A stretch of DNA of 64,000 bases from Hypomesus transpacificus (Eukaryota; Chordata; Actinopteri; Osmeriformes; Osmeridae): assembly GCF_021917145.1 (NCBI RefSeq), contig NC_061067.1, forward strand, positions 2,513,224-2,577,223. Direction: 5' to 3'. A model generated the notes under the pieces. It had not been told where the DNA came from. It saw nothing but the letters and a program-made list of their open reading frames with translations, and searched no databases. Numbering within the stretch: position 1 is the stretch's first letter; every line of letters starts with the position of its first letter. Shown here piece by piece: positions 1-28,363 of the stretch. Both the position numbers and the translations under genes were made by a program.

Positions 1-1396
1 GTTCTCCGCCTCTCTCTCTCTCTCCCTGTTCTCCGTCTCTCTCCCTCTCTCTCTCTCCCCCCCCCCTCTCTCTCTCTCTCTGTCTCTCCTTCTCTCTCTC
101 TCTGGCTCTTGGTCTCTCTCCCTCCTTTCTGTCTCCGCGTCTCTCTCGCTGTCTCTCGCCCTCCCTCTGGCTCTCCTCTCTTCCATCACTCTCTCTGTCT
201 TCCAGAGCCGTGTCACTGTGGCTGAGGAATAAAAGCATTGCATCAACTTTATTTATCTTTTGCATTCGTGGACGACTGGATGATCTGCGAGGCTGTCGGA
301 ACACAGATGGTTTGAGTCGGATCTGGAATGTTCTCTTTCTCTCTCATCCCACTGTTTCCCCCTCATCCTTCGCATCACTCCTCTCTGGTCACTCTTTGAT
401 TATGTTCCGCCGTGATACCCCTTCACATCGTGGTGAGCCGCTGCTAATCCCATCCTGCTGGATCGCACACACACCTGGGCTCACACGCACATCGCACGAA
501 TACGCACTACGCACACACACTCACCGCGCACACACATACGCTGAAGACACTCACATGCACGCACACATTATGCTCACACACACATCACGCAGGTATACAC
601 ATACTATGTGTACACAATCACCGTGCACACACATATACCATAGACACTCACACACATGCACACACACGCTCACGGGAAAACATTAAGGCACTGCTGAGAG
701 CACATACGCCTATTATTTTACATTAGATTTTACATTAACAGTTGGTGTTTCAAAAACTCAATCAAGTTTGCATTGATTACAGGTAGAAGACAAAAGCCTA
801 CGGTAAATAAGTCTGGACTGAAAGCTTTCAGACCGTTCTATGATGGTCGTGTCCGCTAGAGGCCACTGTTGTTCTTTAAGATGCACTTGAGATGCTCTGG
901 GAAGTAATTAATTATGTAGCTCTCAGGCCAACTTATAATGATTTCTTTCTGCCTGTGTCTATCTGTCTTTATTGATTTCTCTTTCTCTACCTCTCTCTCT
1001 TTCTCTCTCGGACACGCAAGCACTCTTCCACTCACCTCAACAGACAAAGGCACACAAGTGCGCATAATTTCCGTCTTTTCTGGTCTGAGTTTATTAAAAT
1101 GGACCTCAGTATGGGACACGGGAGCGCGCAGACGGCTGAAGAAAAGGGCTGTCGGGAGCGCGTCTTACCGTAAAGTTATCGGGTGTGCCACTACTGCTGT
1201 CAAACCAACCGATGCTTCTCTGCGTCCTCTCAGACGACCTGAAATGAATGCAATGTCCCCATCCTTCCACATGATAAGGATTGTGCAATTTACTGTTTTA
1301 GTCAAATAGGTTGGGGTCCATCTGCGCGCACTCACCTGGCAGGACCTTTCATGAGTTCGAGTAGGTCGGAACTGGAGAGGTCCTCGCGCGCCGGCC
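1..1396. other. Region upstream of vipr2, no gene
   Basis: Positions 1-200 are a degenerate CT-rich microsatellite. Positions 480-670 are a degenerate (CA)n tract mixed with other dinucleotides. The rest is unique sequence that contains the probable vipr2 promoter and 5' UTR. No TATA box or coding exon is convincing. The open frames here are low-complexity by-products of the CA and CT repeats. Confidence 0.6.
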
Positions 1397-13293
<11,897 letters not shown>

Positions 13294-13570
13294 TTGGACG
13301 CTCGGCGATCGGGGACGTCACATGGCGTATCCCGACACCAGGAACTGCTGCGTTCATGAGCGACGGTGCTTCCTGAGGAGTCTGGCGATATCGCGGGTCG
13401 AGCTTCTTCTTCGTTTAATCCGGTGACCCATGTGACTACAGGAAGAGACCCAGTCTTCATGTCTGAGACGGCGGGATTTCCGAGGACGTTTTGGCCTCAT
13501 TTCAAATGGGCTGTCGTGTCATGTGGGTTAAACAAGACTGGACTTCTAGCCTTCCATACACCCAGCGTAC

Positions 13571-13733
13571 ACATTTACATTTAGTCATTTAGCAGACGCT
13601 CTTATCCAGAGCGACTTACAGTAAGTACAGGGACATTCCCCCCGAGGCAAGTAGGGTGAAGTGTCTTGCCCAAGGACACAACGTCATTTGGCAACCTTCC
13701 GCTTACCTAACCGCTCAGCCACCTGACTCCCAG
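13571..13733 (-). repeat. SINE, near full length
   Basis: Contains CATTTAGCAGACGCTCTTAT, GCGACTTACAGTAAGTACAG, the GAGGCAAGTAGGGTGAAGTG module, and on the right a shortened tRNA-like head (CCGCTCAGCCACCTGACTCC is the complement of an A-box region). Confidence 0.85.
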
Positions 13734-13904
13734 TGCCTGGACCGCCATGTCACATGGTCATGGACCAGGTGCCATGATCACACACGTTTAGATCCCGTGC
13801 TGTTGCCATGTTCTGTGTCGTGTTCTGTGGTCCATGCTGTTCGTTTTGGGGTTGGGTAGAGGTAGGGGTAGGGGTAGGGGTTGGTGGGAGTGGGAGTGGG
13901 TGCG

Positions 13905-13984
13905 TGGATGCGTGGGTGCGTGGGTGCGTGGGTGCGTGGGTGCGTGGGTGCGTGGGTGCGTGGGTGCGTGGGTGCGTGGGTGTG
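13905..13984 (+). repeat. 8-bp tandem repeat (GTGCGTGG)n
   Basis: About nine GTGCGTGG copies, preceded by GGGGTAGGGGTAGGGG-type G-rich sequence. It could form G-quadruplex RNA in the presumed vipr2 3' UTR. Confidence 0.9.
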
Positions 13985-14026
13985 GGTGGTCTTTGTTGTA
14001 TCAGTTGGAGTAAGATTGCCAATAAA

Positions 14027-15883
14027 ACATTTGCAGAAGTGGAACCACTGAGGCATAATCCAGCACTAAATTTGATATCTGACAGCCCCCACCCCACCAA
14101 ACTCACACACACACACACTCACACTCACAAACACACACAGACTTGAACACGCACGCACAAGTGGACCTGCAGCAGATAAGATACTCGTGGATCATCGAGA
14201 CTCGGTGTTGAGGACAAAATGACATCACACACCTACTCTGTCAATCACACACTGTGAGACAAGAGCTGGAGGTATGCCAGTGGAAGAACAGAAATATAGA
14301 ACTGAATTGGTTTGGTGTGTGTGTGTGTGTGTTCTTGTTGAACTGCACACCCATAACTTTGAATGCTTTACTCAGGGGTTATAAGGTGTTTTAGGGTTAG
14401 GGGATAGTGGGTAGTGGTTAGAGATGTCAATATTTGGAATGGAAGTGAATGGTCAAGCCCCAGTAGAATAGAAAAACAAACCTGTGTGTTTGTGGTCAGA
14501 AATAATCTCTCAAACGATGTAAGTAGAACAATACTAAGGTCCTTCGCTAATTCCGTGCTGGAAACAATAAGATTTATGCCCAACAAAAATCGATTGGTGT
14601 TCTAGGTATACACACACACACACCTACACACACAGCAGAAACACACCTGGTGTTCCTTTTGTTCTGCCTCAGTGACTCAGATGAAGTTATATCCCCCAAC
14701 TTGCTATCTCAATTTACAAACCCTACACATACGCCCGTACATACACACACATACACGCAGATGGACAAACAAATTCAGACACACACAGACACACATACAC
14801 ACACACACACACAGGTGTGCACTAACTAACTCTTTTTTTAGAGTGTACCTTGTGGGACTCGGCCATCTGTTTATCACACCTCTCCAGCCCTGCTTGACCC
14901 TCACACACACACACACACACACACTCAACCTTCTCTGCCAAAACATGTTGCTCTGTTCACTTCCTTCCTGTCCTGTAAGTAGAAACTTTTGTCCAACCAC
15001 AGGCTACAATGTTTGACCTATTTGAAAAGAACGCACACACAAACACACACAAACACACACACGTGCCTCTATGTACTTCATCCACCAGTGTGTATCTGGC
15101 CCGGCCCTCAGAGATAAGCAGACCTGTCTCTGCAGCTCTCTGTTCCTGACTTCTTTCACTCCTTCCTCGTCATCAGTTCTCCTCCACTCCTCCTTCACCT
15201 TCCACTCCACAATTAACCCCCAACTCAGCCTCCATCTGTTCTTCTCTCCTTCCTCCCTCTCTCCCGCCCTCCCTTCCTCCATCACTCCCTCCCTAACACG
15301 CCTCTCTCGCTCCCTGCCTCCCTACACCCTCCCTCCCTTTAAAAACCCAACAATTACCCCAATAGTATTCCCTCTCTCTTTCTTCTCGTTTCTCTTTCTC
15401 TCCCTCCCTCCCCCTCTCTTCCCTTGTCCCTCTTGTTCTCAGTCTCTCACACACCCTGAAGGTGTCATCACATCAGACCACGTGACCCCCTTCTCTTCCT
15501 CACACATCTTTCTCTTTCTTTCTCTCCCTTCTCTCACCCTCTTTTATTCCATGTTCTATCTCTCTCTCCATCTAGTTGGTCTTAGTTTGCTTTTAGAGTG
15601 TTGTGAATTATGCATCATCTGCAGCAGGACCCAAACTCACAAGTAGTCATATAAATAAAATACTGTGTAACCCACAACAGATCCACTGTTCTCTCTCCAA
15701 CCATCTCACAACGAGTGTGTGGGTGTGTGTGCGTGTGTGTGCGTGTGTGTGGTGATGTGGAGGTGAGTACAACCTTCACCAGACATGCAGAAGGGACGTG
15801 TCACAGCAGGGTTCAGAGTCTGTGGAAATTACAGTTCCACTGCTGAGCACCACTGCCGCTCAGCGCCCCTCTCTCACTCTCTT

Positions 15884-15936
<53 letters not shown>

Positions 15937-16678
15937 CAAACACCGGCTGTCTGTTTGTGATGTATTTTGTGACAGTTGATGGCTCCATGGGTTTGTTCTG
16001 GGTTGATACGTCATGGGCCATTTCTTAGTTGATGTAAACAGTACTTTTTTTTTATTTCTAGCGGTGGTTCTGACAGTAAACACAAATCCAAAGAATCCAG
16101 GGCACGAATGTAAATACCAACCCTACAACACCACTCAAATACACTTCTACTTTATTTTACCTCCTGCATTCTCGAGTGTATGTGTAACACCAATAAAGCT
16201 TTCTTCTGTAACAACTTGTTACTTTCTACCTCAGTTTATGTCAGACTGTAGTTCCAACAGCACCCACCAGGAGGAGCTGAGTCGATCCACAACAGCTTGT
16301 TCACCGTTCCATGAACCAGAATAATCAAGGACATACTCACTGGAATCAGATGACGTAACTGTCTTTAATAACATTTGGAAGTTATTAAACATGTATTATA
16401 ACATGACTGAACTATTTTAAAACTTGGCAAAGCTTCAAGATATATTGCATACTAGAAAAAATGATATTCAAAATGTTTATAAGATAGTACTTAAAGGTGG
16501 TGTAAAGCAAATTCCATGATTTGCTTCTCAGTACATTATAAACGTGTGAAATGAGTTGCTGAAAAGCTTGTGCAAAGCTCAAAAACTTAGTTGCACTGAA
16601 ATGTGGAGTTAGACCGTCGAACAGTTTCCCACCAGCAAAACCCAACCCTCAGAACTTCAGCTCCTTCAGGCGACCCGC

Positions 16679-16719
<41 letters not shown>

Positions 16720-17151
16720 CGTCTCAAGCAGAGACGACTGCTGATTAACTCACGATTTTAAAGCCTAATTTAACATGCATCGAGAAGCTTAACAAAGAAA
16801 AAAAGCCTTATTTAACATACATCGAATGTGGATGGGTAGTCGACAACACATTCTTCTGTGGTGTGATGAACTTAACTTATTTTCAGTTTTTCTTTACAGC
16901 CACTTTTTATTAATATTACACCATATTTCAAGTTTGCGTAAGTGTGGCGTTCTCATGTGTGTGTGTATGGTGGCGCCTGGTGCGTTTGAGCATGCACGCA
17001 TGTAAGCAGGTATTAACGATAGAGTAGATTACAGATTGAACAGTGTTAGATTTGAATACAATAGAACACAGTAGCATGTGTTGTTAGGATGTAAAGGATG
17101 GCTTGATGTTTCTTCAGAGGAGATCACAAGACGAATGAAGAACCCAGTCCT
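14027..17151. other. Intergenic, vipr2 to chemokine cluster; no gene seen
   Basis: Holds short (CA)n tracts (about 14790-14812, 14904-14922, 15894-15932), a CT-rich stretch (15120-15560) and a 37-nt C homopolymer (16680-16716). On the minus strand, AATAAA at 16906-16911 could serve the chemokine gene ending at 17152. No supported coding exon. Confidence 0.6.
16680..16716 (+). repeat. Poly-C tract (37 C)
   Basis: Uninterrupted run of cytosines, then TCCC. Such a run is error-prone in sequencing and can form an i-motif/G-quadruplex pair. Confidence 0.95.
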
Positions 17152-20524
<3,373 letters not shown>

Positions 20525-20607
20525 ACTGACTGACAGACGTGTTGGGCAGACTGGTAGACAGGTACACAGACAGCCAGGGCAATGAGAAAACGTTCATGAC
20601 CTGGGGT

Positions 20608-20615
20608 TATTTATA
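20608..20615 (-). promoter_or_regulatory. TATA box of chemokine 1
   Basis: Minus-strand TATAAATA, about 85 nt before the ATG at 20524. The spacing fits a short 5' UTR of an inducible chemokine gene. Confidence 0.55.
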
Positions 20616-22716
20616 AGTGCGTGGGTTTCAAATGTTACAATAGCGATGTACACTCTTTGTGTGTGTGTGTGAGGGGGGGGTGTGATTCACACATCCAACA
20701 CCATTTCCCCTCCCCATTCTATGTTTGCCAAACAACAACATGATGTGGATTGTGGTCAGCATCAATGTTTCAGTGGAACACACGTATGCAGGTTATGACT
20801 GTCAGCTCCATCAGAATGGATTCAAGTTTTTCTGCAGACACAGCATCTTTTAGTGTAAACCATCCTCCCGAAAACATTTAACCACTTTGCAGTAGAAAGA
20901 CCATGTACCCTAGTCTATAGACACTATACCTTTTGACACATTTCTCCGGTACATTTACACTTCTTTGCAAATGTCTAAGCACAGCTCTCGTTTTGAGACA
21001 CAATTGTCACTGGGTCATTTAGAAAACACTGCCTTTCAATCAGTAAACTCAAATCAGCGCAATTCAAGCACCCTTAACAACCAATTGTCAATACTAAAGT
21101 TAGTACTACTCACAATGTGTAAGTACCAACAACCAAAAATACTGTCAATCAGGAGATTGGAATGAATAAAAAGGGCAACAGGTAAGCTCACCTGTGCTTC
21201 AGAATCAAACATCAGAGGATGAGGCAGAGGAATGGTGAGAATGAGAGGGGGTGAACAAGCACAGCCTGTGATGTTGATGAAAATCTCTGGCCTGACCCTG
21301 GGGGGTGAAAGGATGCTGACCCAGAATGAGCTGTTACTGTATTGCAATTCAAGACGTGTGTCAGCAATCGAGAAAAACGGTAATGTTACGTAATCTTTTA
21401 TTCGTAAACTGTTCAAACATAAAAAATTAAGTTCATATCATTGTTTTAATCTTGTCAGTTTTATTGTCTATTGAGTAGACGTTTTAAAATCAAATCACAT
21501 TTTATTTGTACAACCCTTTTTACAAGCAATGTCATGGAGGGCTTCACATATTCCTATATATCTGCACCTAAACTGAAACCAACCTAAACCCTCAAGGATG
21601 TTATGTCAATATATTGCATTCGCTAATAATTGTTCATGTTTGTCATGATCTCTTTTTAAATATTTTGTTTAGAATTTGCGTGAAATGTAAAGCAAGTCTC
21701 AGTGGTGGAAAACAAGCAGGAAACCGTCCGTTGACTCATCACATCACTTCCTGTGACAAGCCACACACAGTGAACAAGGGGTCAACAGTGAATAAGCAGA
21801 ATCATACCATGACAATGATGAGAGCAAAGGCAAACACATAGCAAGCAAATGCTTCACAGGAAAACCACCTGTGAAAATCAACACTCACACAGGCACATAC
21901 GGAGCCAGTGTTAAAACTGTGGTATTTACTGTCTGATGGTGACAGTCATAATGCAGTCACAGTTCTTGTCATCAGAAACATGACAAGCTACTGACGGATA
22001 GCTTGATTTAGTTCGTTTAATTCTTACATTAAAATTGCTGTCGGTTGAGACCTCAAGACCTAAATTCCAGTGGTTGTTGTTGATTACTACAGCATATTCC
22101 CATGTGATATATTATATACATGTGTCATCTTTACAACATATAAGCATCATTGCTTTAATCTCCACTCACACCACTCGCCCCACACTAAACACAAAGCTGA
22201 GACCGAACCAAAGAAGAACACTCGTGATAACATGACATTTCTTTTGTTTGGTTTATTCCATTCTAGTCAATTAACATGCTGTATAAGTTATCAATGTTGC
22301 AGACATACCATTTCATATTAATAAATTATTAACCACATTAATAAATTATTCCATGTTGAATGTTTCTTAAATAACCATGAATTACTGTAAACAGACTTAA
22401 TAAACTGTCGTCATTAAAGTCTGATTAGAAAATCATAAATACTTTTACATATGTAAACATAGATTCAAAATGTATCAACAGCTCTTGTAAACTATGGTTA
22501 AATAAATAGTGTGTATTCTTTTTATCTGTTTCCATAAACTAACTTTTAACTTGTGACTATGATGATGGTAATCAACAAAGACACCCGCAGTTTAAAATAA
22601 AATAATTATCAGTATCAATATCAAAATCAATGCTGACATCCATAAAAATAAATGACATTATTGTGTCTTCTGGACCCCATTGGCTAGAGTCAAACAATGT
22701 GTGATCCTATAGTTTG
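20616..22716. other. Intergenic between chemokine 1 and chemokine 2
   Basis: AT-rich, mostly unique sequence. Contains a short copy of the TATAGCCC-type repeat at 21485-21600 and a G tract at about 20671-20680. Open frames here are short and show no family resemblance. Confidence 0.55.
21485..21600 (+). repeat. Dispersed TATAGCCC-family repeat, short copy
   Basis: AAATCAAATCACATTTTATT, ACAAGCAATGTCATGGAGGG and CTAAACCCTCAAGGA match the longer copies at 3617 and 29049. Confidence 0.65.
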
Positions 22717-23526
22717 TTACTGCGCTGAGGTTGAAGCTTTCATGGTGGAGTCTGTTGAGGACAAGGTAGAGAAGCTGGGAGAAGAAGTTCTAGAAGGGGT
22801 AGCAGAGGAAGAATAGAGAAGAGAGAGAAGAGAGGGAGAGGGGGAAGGGGGTGAGAGAGGAGGAGAAGATGTGCGAGAAGGAGACCTGGTACTTATGCGG
22901 GCCCTTCTGAAAAGAGAAGATCGTTTGGCGGTCATTATCTGCTGTCGTTAGCTCTCATTATCTTCTCTGTGTGGTGTTCATGAGTGGGTTCGTGTGTCAC
23001 AGATGAAGAATAAAGACTTACATGAATTCTGCGATCTTCCGGCGCACCCAAGGGGCTTTCAGGTGACTGCACATCGGCCCTTTCTCAGTCTGGAAGCTAC
23101 ATGAGAGGAGAGACAGAAACGTCTTAGAGATGAAGCTGACAGACTTCATGCTGGCGTTCACCACCACCGTTACCGTATGGGATTGCTGCATCTTCCAAGT
23201 CTTTTTGTTGTTGTTGAGGAAACAAGTGAAATAAAAGCTGTGGTTCTTACATGACTGCCTGAACACAGGGAGCGTTCGATTGCTGGATCCAGAATCCTGT
23301 GATGGACTCCGGGAACTCTGTCCTGGACACTGTTTTACAGCAGGAGGAGAGCTTCTCATCTGGGGGGAGAGAAAGAGAGGGGAGGTGAGAGTGAGTGAGA
23401 GGGAGAGAGGGGGAGATGTAGAGAGCGATAGGCGGAAAGAGAGAGAATGGTTCGAGAAAGAGTCTCACCAGCTCCTGTGCTGGGGAACGCAGCGAGGACC
23501 AGCAGCGCCACGAAGCTCTTCAGCAT
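22717..23526 (-). CDS. CC chemokine 2 with possible Ser/Thr-rich tail
   Basis: Secreted CC chemokine. Exons on the minus strand: 23469-23526 (signal peptide MLKSFVALLVLAAFPSTGA), 23251-23359, 23022-23096, 22717-22906. Phases fit and give 143 aa. Mature start DEKLSSCCKTVSRTEFPES carries the CC pair; the other cysteines are in NAPCVQAV and GPMCSHLKAPWV. An in-frame ATG 18 nt upstream (23544) is an alternative start. Exon 3 offers two outcomes: a stop right after EFM (CDS end 23018, about 81 aa), or the strong donor AT|GTAAGT leading to exon 4. Exon 4 encodes about 62 residues rich in Ser, Thr and Pro, ending MKASTSAQ, and would give a mucin-like tail. Close paralogue of chemokine 1 (same Cys3-Cys4 spacing). 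Confidence 0.75.
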
Positions 23527-23544
23527 GTTTCCCGAGGTCAGCAT

Positions 23545-24395
23545 CTTCAGAACGTGTAGATTCCGATTTTCACTCAGACCAAACGTATTCAAACAAAGGT
23601 TCCTGTAAATAAAGGCTCCGACAAAGGTTCCTTTGAAAGGTTCAAATCAATAAAGGAGCAGGATGGACAGGATCTGGGTCTTCTCTCCTCGTCAGTGCAG
23701 TGGTCTACCAGGGCGACACTGGACGGTTATATGAGGGACGAAAGCAGAAGTGGTGCCTCCGGTGTCGTCATCCCTCCTTTTCTTTACCGTCCTCTAGTTT
23801 TGACTGAAAGGATTTCTTCTGAGTCATCCACACTCCTTCACCAAAAGGAAATACTTTCATCAGCTTTCCGGACCTCGATGTTTCCATTCCGGCTCATTAG
23901 ACTACAAGAAAATCAATACTTTACAGTAACTTTTACAGCAACTTTTGGAGCAACTTCAAGAACAGCTTCAACGTCAGACTTCATTGTACTGTGTCAATTA
24001 GCGGAAATTCAACCCCGCAAGCAAAGCTTCATGGACCAATAGGTTAGGACATCATACAAACCCCCGCATGGTTACAGCAGCTTTACAATCTAAATCTTTG
24101 ACCACACTCCGCCTCAATGACATCAGCAGATTTCTGCAACTACCGTCAGTGACCAGTTTAATTTAAAACGCTGATAAACAAATGATAATGATGATTTGAG
24201 GTGCATTCAACTTGTTTGCTACTACCATACCAAATGTGCAACCCTTCAAGTAACTTGGGTAAAGCAGAACAATTCTTGTCCTATACAGCCTACTACAAGT
24301 AATGGACTATGAATCAATAAATCAACAGATTATTCACAAATAGTTTGCAACATGGTTGTTCAGGTAGGTGAGGCGTTCAGTTTGACACCTAGTTC
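23545..24395. other. Upstream region of chemokine 2
   Basis: Minus-strand ATATAA at about 23727-23732 is a weak TATA candidate, roughly 200 nt before the start codon. The rest is unique sequence without a supported gene. Confidence 0.4.
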
Positions 24396-25360
24396 TCAGT
24401 CTTCAGCCACATTGTGAGTTCCATTGGTTTGGTGGAGAGATAAAGATATAGTGGCAAGTGGAAAGTCATCCTTGTGTCCAATGTCAAAGGAGAGATAGGT
24501 GACAGACAGAGAGCTGATGACTGAGGTGGTTGACAGGTGTGACGAGGTCTGTGGGTCAAACGAGCGCGAGGTGAAGGGGAGAGAGACATGAAGGTCTGGC
24601 GGAGAGGCCGCCCGAGAGCAGAAACGGTCCGAATGAGAATGAGAGTATGTCTGCTTCCTGTCTCGGGTGGTGGTGATTCTGCAGTGGAGGTTTGAAGACC
24701 AGAAATAGCTCTGTGGCGATGTCCTAATTTCCTTTCTGCTGGTGTCTTTCGGCAATTGCCTCATTTGGGCACATCCAGAATCCCCCCATTATGGAATGGG
24801 GGATCACAGCTAATTTGAGCTCGGTGGATACCGGGTTGTTGCGAATGCCCCAAAAAAATGCAACTCAGCTATTCAACTGCCATTCAGTAATTTGTTCCAC
24901 TCGAGACATTTTGCAACATTTTGTTCGGAAATTGTCTTTGGTTCTTCAGGGGAAAGAGGAAGTAATCGTGTGATTTACTTTCAGTATCCTTCTCTCATCG
25001 CCATTCTCAGAACGGCAGATCCTGATATGGTCTTCACATGTACAAGCAGGAAAACAGAGGTCAAAGGAAGCATACAGTGAGCCACCTGTTATGCAGCGTT
25101 GACTACAGTCAAGGTAGTGATATAGCTCCAGTCTGTCTGCGAGAGGTTTGGTTTCAACATTGATCGGGTCAAAGGTTTTGATCACCTCATATCCTGCCAC
25201 CACCCCTGCTCTGCTGTTACTTGTTGGTGGGGATGTGTCAACGGTCTCTTGACATGTCTGGACATGTCCCTCTAGGTCAGCCCCTGAACCCACACCAGGT
25301 CCTCCAGGCTGCCAAACTGGGTTCCTGATATCCTCTGAAGACCTGCTGTCCTCTGTTTCT
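24396..25360 (-). other. Unidentified, possibly coding blocks
   Basis: Two open frames on the minus strand look less repetitive than the usual shadows. One (about 24946-25357) includes GYEVIKTFDPINVETKPLAD and DRLELYHYLDCSQ. The other (24396-24764) is Ser/Thr-rich and ends NGTHNVAED. No start codon with signal peptide, no domain and no clear splice pairing could be set. They could be exons of an unrecognised gene, a decayed gene, or chance. Confidence 0.2.
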
Positions 25361-27073
25361 CAGCCAGTGTGTGTGTGTGAGTGTGTGGGGGGGAGGGGGA
25401 GGGTCACATTAGTGCTGTCTGAGACAGAGGCATCCACACCCACCCCCAGATCCTCCTTCATGTTTTCAGTACAAGTCACCATGAGGAAGGGAAAAACCAA
25501 ACCGCTCGAAATAAGCTTGAGCACATCACCTCCTGAGCAATGACATCAGAGTCACGACGCCCTGCGGAAGGGAGGCGCCAGGGAGCCTCTGTGACACAGT
25601 CCCTCAGTGGACCAGGCATGCACACACAGACATTCACGCACATACAAACATGCTCGCACACACATACACACATGTGCGCACACACACATTTTCTTTTGAT
25701 AGACAGATATTTTTGTTTCCAGTATTTCCAGTGGGGATTTTTTATATCTCTTTTGTCACTCACAAATAAGTTGGAGTCACTCGGTAAAAGAAATAAGTTT
25801 TCATTAGTGGTGAAGAGAACTGTCCTTAAACCACTGATCAGTTAACAATAATTAAAGAAAATGATTACTTTTTTACTTTTATATTGTTTGAAAATGCTCT
25901 GAATATAATAAACAATATTGGATAATTGGTTATAGACCCAGCTATATTACGTAAGCTCACGAGCACATGGTCATGTACAGGAGAGAAATATGCCTATCTA
26001 TTACGTAATTATGTTTCTTGTATCATTGATAAACTGTCATTATGCTGTTCTTTTATGCCTGCATAGCCATAAGTTATTTATTTGTAAGGTGCGACTAGGA
26101 AATGCCTGTGACACTAATGTAGGTCATATTACCAAAGAGTATAATGCTATGCAACTTTGAACAAGGAAAATAAAAGGAACGTCAAGGCCATATTTAGGAG
26201 CCTTATCTAAAGACCTAAACAAAAGCTATTTAGCATGCAGTGTCCTTTTCTGTGCTTGGGAAGGCTATGCTAATTGTCTCGTGTCCTCCCATATCGTGAT
26301 ATCTTTTTTACTCCCTTAATTTCGTGAATTCATGGTCCAGTCTTCTGAGATGCTCAACTTGAGTGTATCAGACACCTGCACCTTATAGATCTATAATAAA
26401 TATGTTGATTTGGTCTTGAACTTGTACTTAGCCCTTTAAGACACAGTTTAAAATTACAACATCACTTTTAGCTCTCCAAAAAACACATTTGCAAATATTG
26501 TTCTTTGTTGAAAGACGACATTTACATAACCAATGGGTCCTGTTATCTTGCCTTGCAATGTCATTGGATAAATGTCGTCTTTCAAAAAAAAAGAAATGAG
26601 ATAGCTAAAAGTGACGTTGTAATTTTACAACCAGGGGTCTTACAGGGTTAGCTGTTCACTTCATTGACGTCGTACTTTCTCATCAATTGAGCACAATCTA
26701 ATATGTCTTCTGTGGTACAAATACATTTTTGTACAAACAAAAAAATTCTCACTGATTTACAGAACGCCACCAAAATTGATCTTAACAAATGTATAATTTA
26801 TTACAGTAATACAACAAACATAAACCAATAAATAATAAATAATAGTATGTAAGAAAAATTACAATGACAGGGAGTCCTTTAAATATGTCAATAAATTAAG
26901 ATTATAAATTAAATGAAATTATTTTAGTTTGCATGATGACCAGCTTAATACTGCTTAAACAATTGGTATGACAAAGAACATAATGCCCAACTTAAAGATA
27001 AACAGATAAATAAAAGTGTTCTGTGCAGGTTGCGTGTCCTTTCCTTTGTAGAGACTAGAAGAGATTCCTTTAA
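25361..27073. other. Intergenic, AT-rich; one MITE
   Basis: Holds a (CA)n-like stretch at 25617-25690 and the piggyBac-type MITE at 26432-26647. No gene seen. Confidence 0.55.
26432..26647. mobile_element. piggyBac-like MITE, 216 bp, with TTAG target duplication
   Basis: Ends CCCTTTAAGAC and GTCTTACAGGG are inverted repeats. Longer internal inverted arms follow (AAATTACAACATCACTTTTA against TAAAAGTGACGTTGTAATTT; TTGAAAGACGACATTTA against TAAATGTCGTCTTTCAA). The 4-bp flank TTAG is duplicated at 26428-26431 and 26648-26651. CCCT termini and a TTAA-like 4-bp site fit piggyBac. It has no coding capacity. Confidence 0.85.
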
Positions 27074-28194
<1,121 letters not shown>

Positions 28195-28357
28195 GTTCAC
28201 CGTTTGATCTACTACTCTGAACCCAAAACAGACTTCCTCTTTCCAAAGATTTGCTGGTTGCTATTAACTCGACTGACACTTAAAGGTGGCGATGCTCAGT
28301 GTTGACCGTTGCAGTCGCTTTAGATGTGCTAATGTGCTGAGGGATGAGGGGCTGTCT

Positions 28358-28363
28358 CTTATA
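28358..28363 (-). promoter_or_regulatory. TATA box candidate of chemokine 3
   Basis: Minus-strand TATAAG in a GACCTATAAGAGACAG context, 165 nt before the ATG at 28194. Confidence 0.4.

Larger units (their letters stand above)
13294..14026 (+). other. Probable vipr2 3' UTR with SINE, minisatellite and AATAAA
   Basis: The first AATAAA after the vipr2 stop codon is at 14021-14026, so a 3' UTR of about 740 nt is likely. It would include a reverse-orientation SINE (13571-13733) and a GTGCGTGG tandem repeat (13905-13984). This is inferred from position only. Confidence 0.45.
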
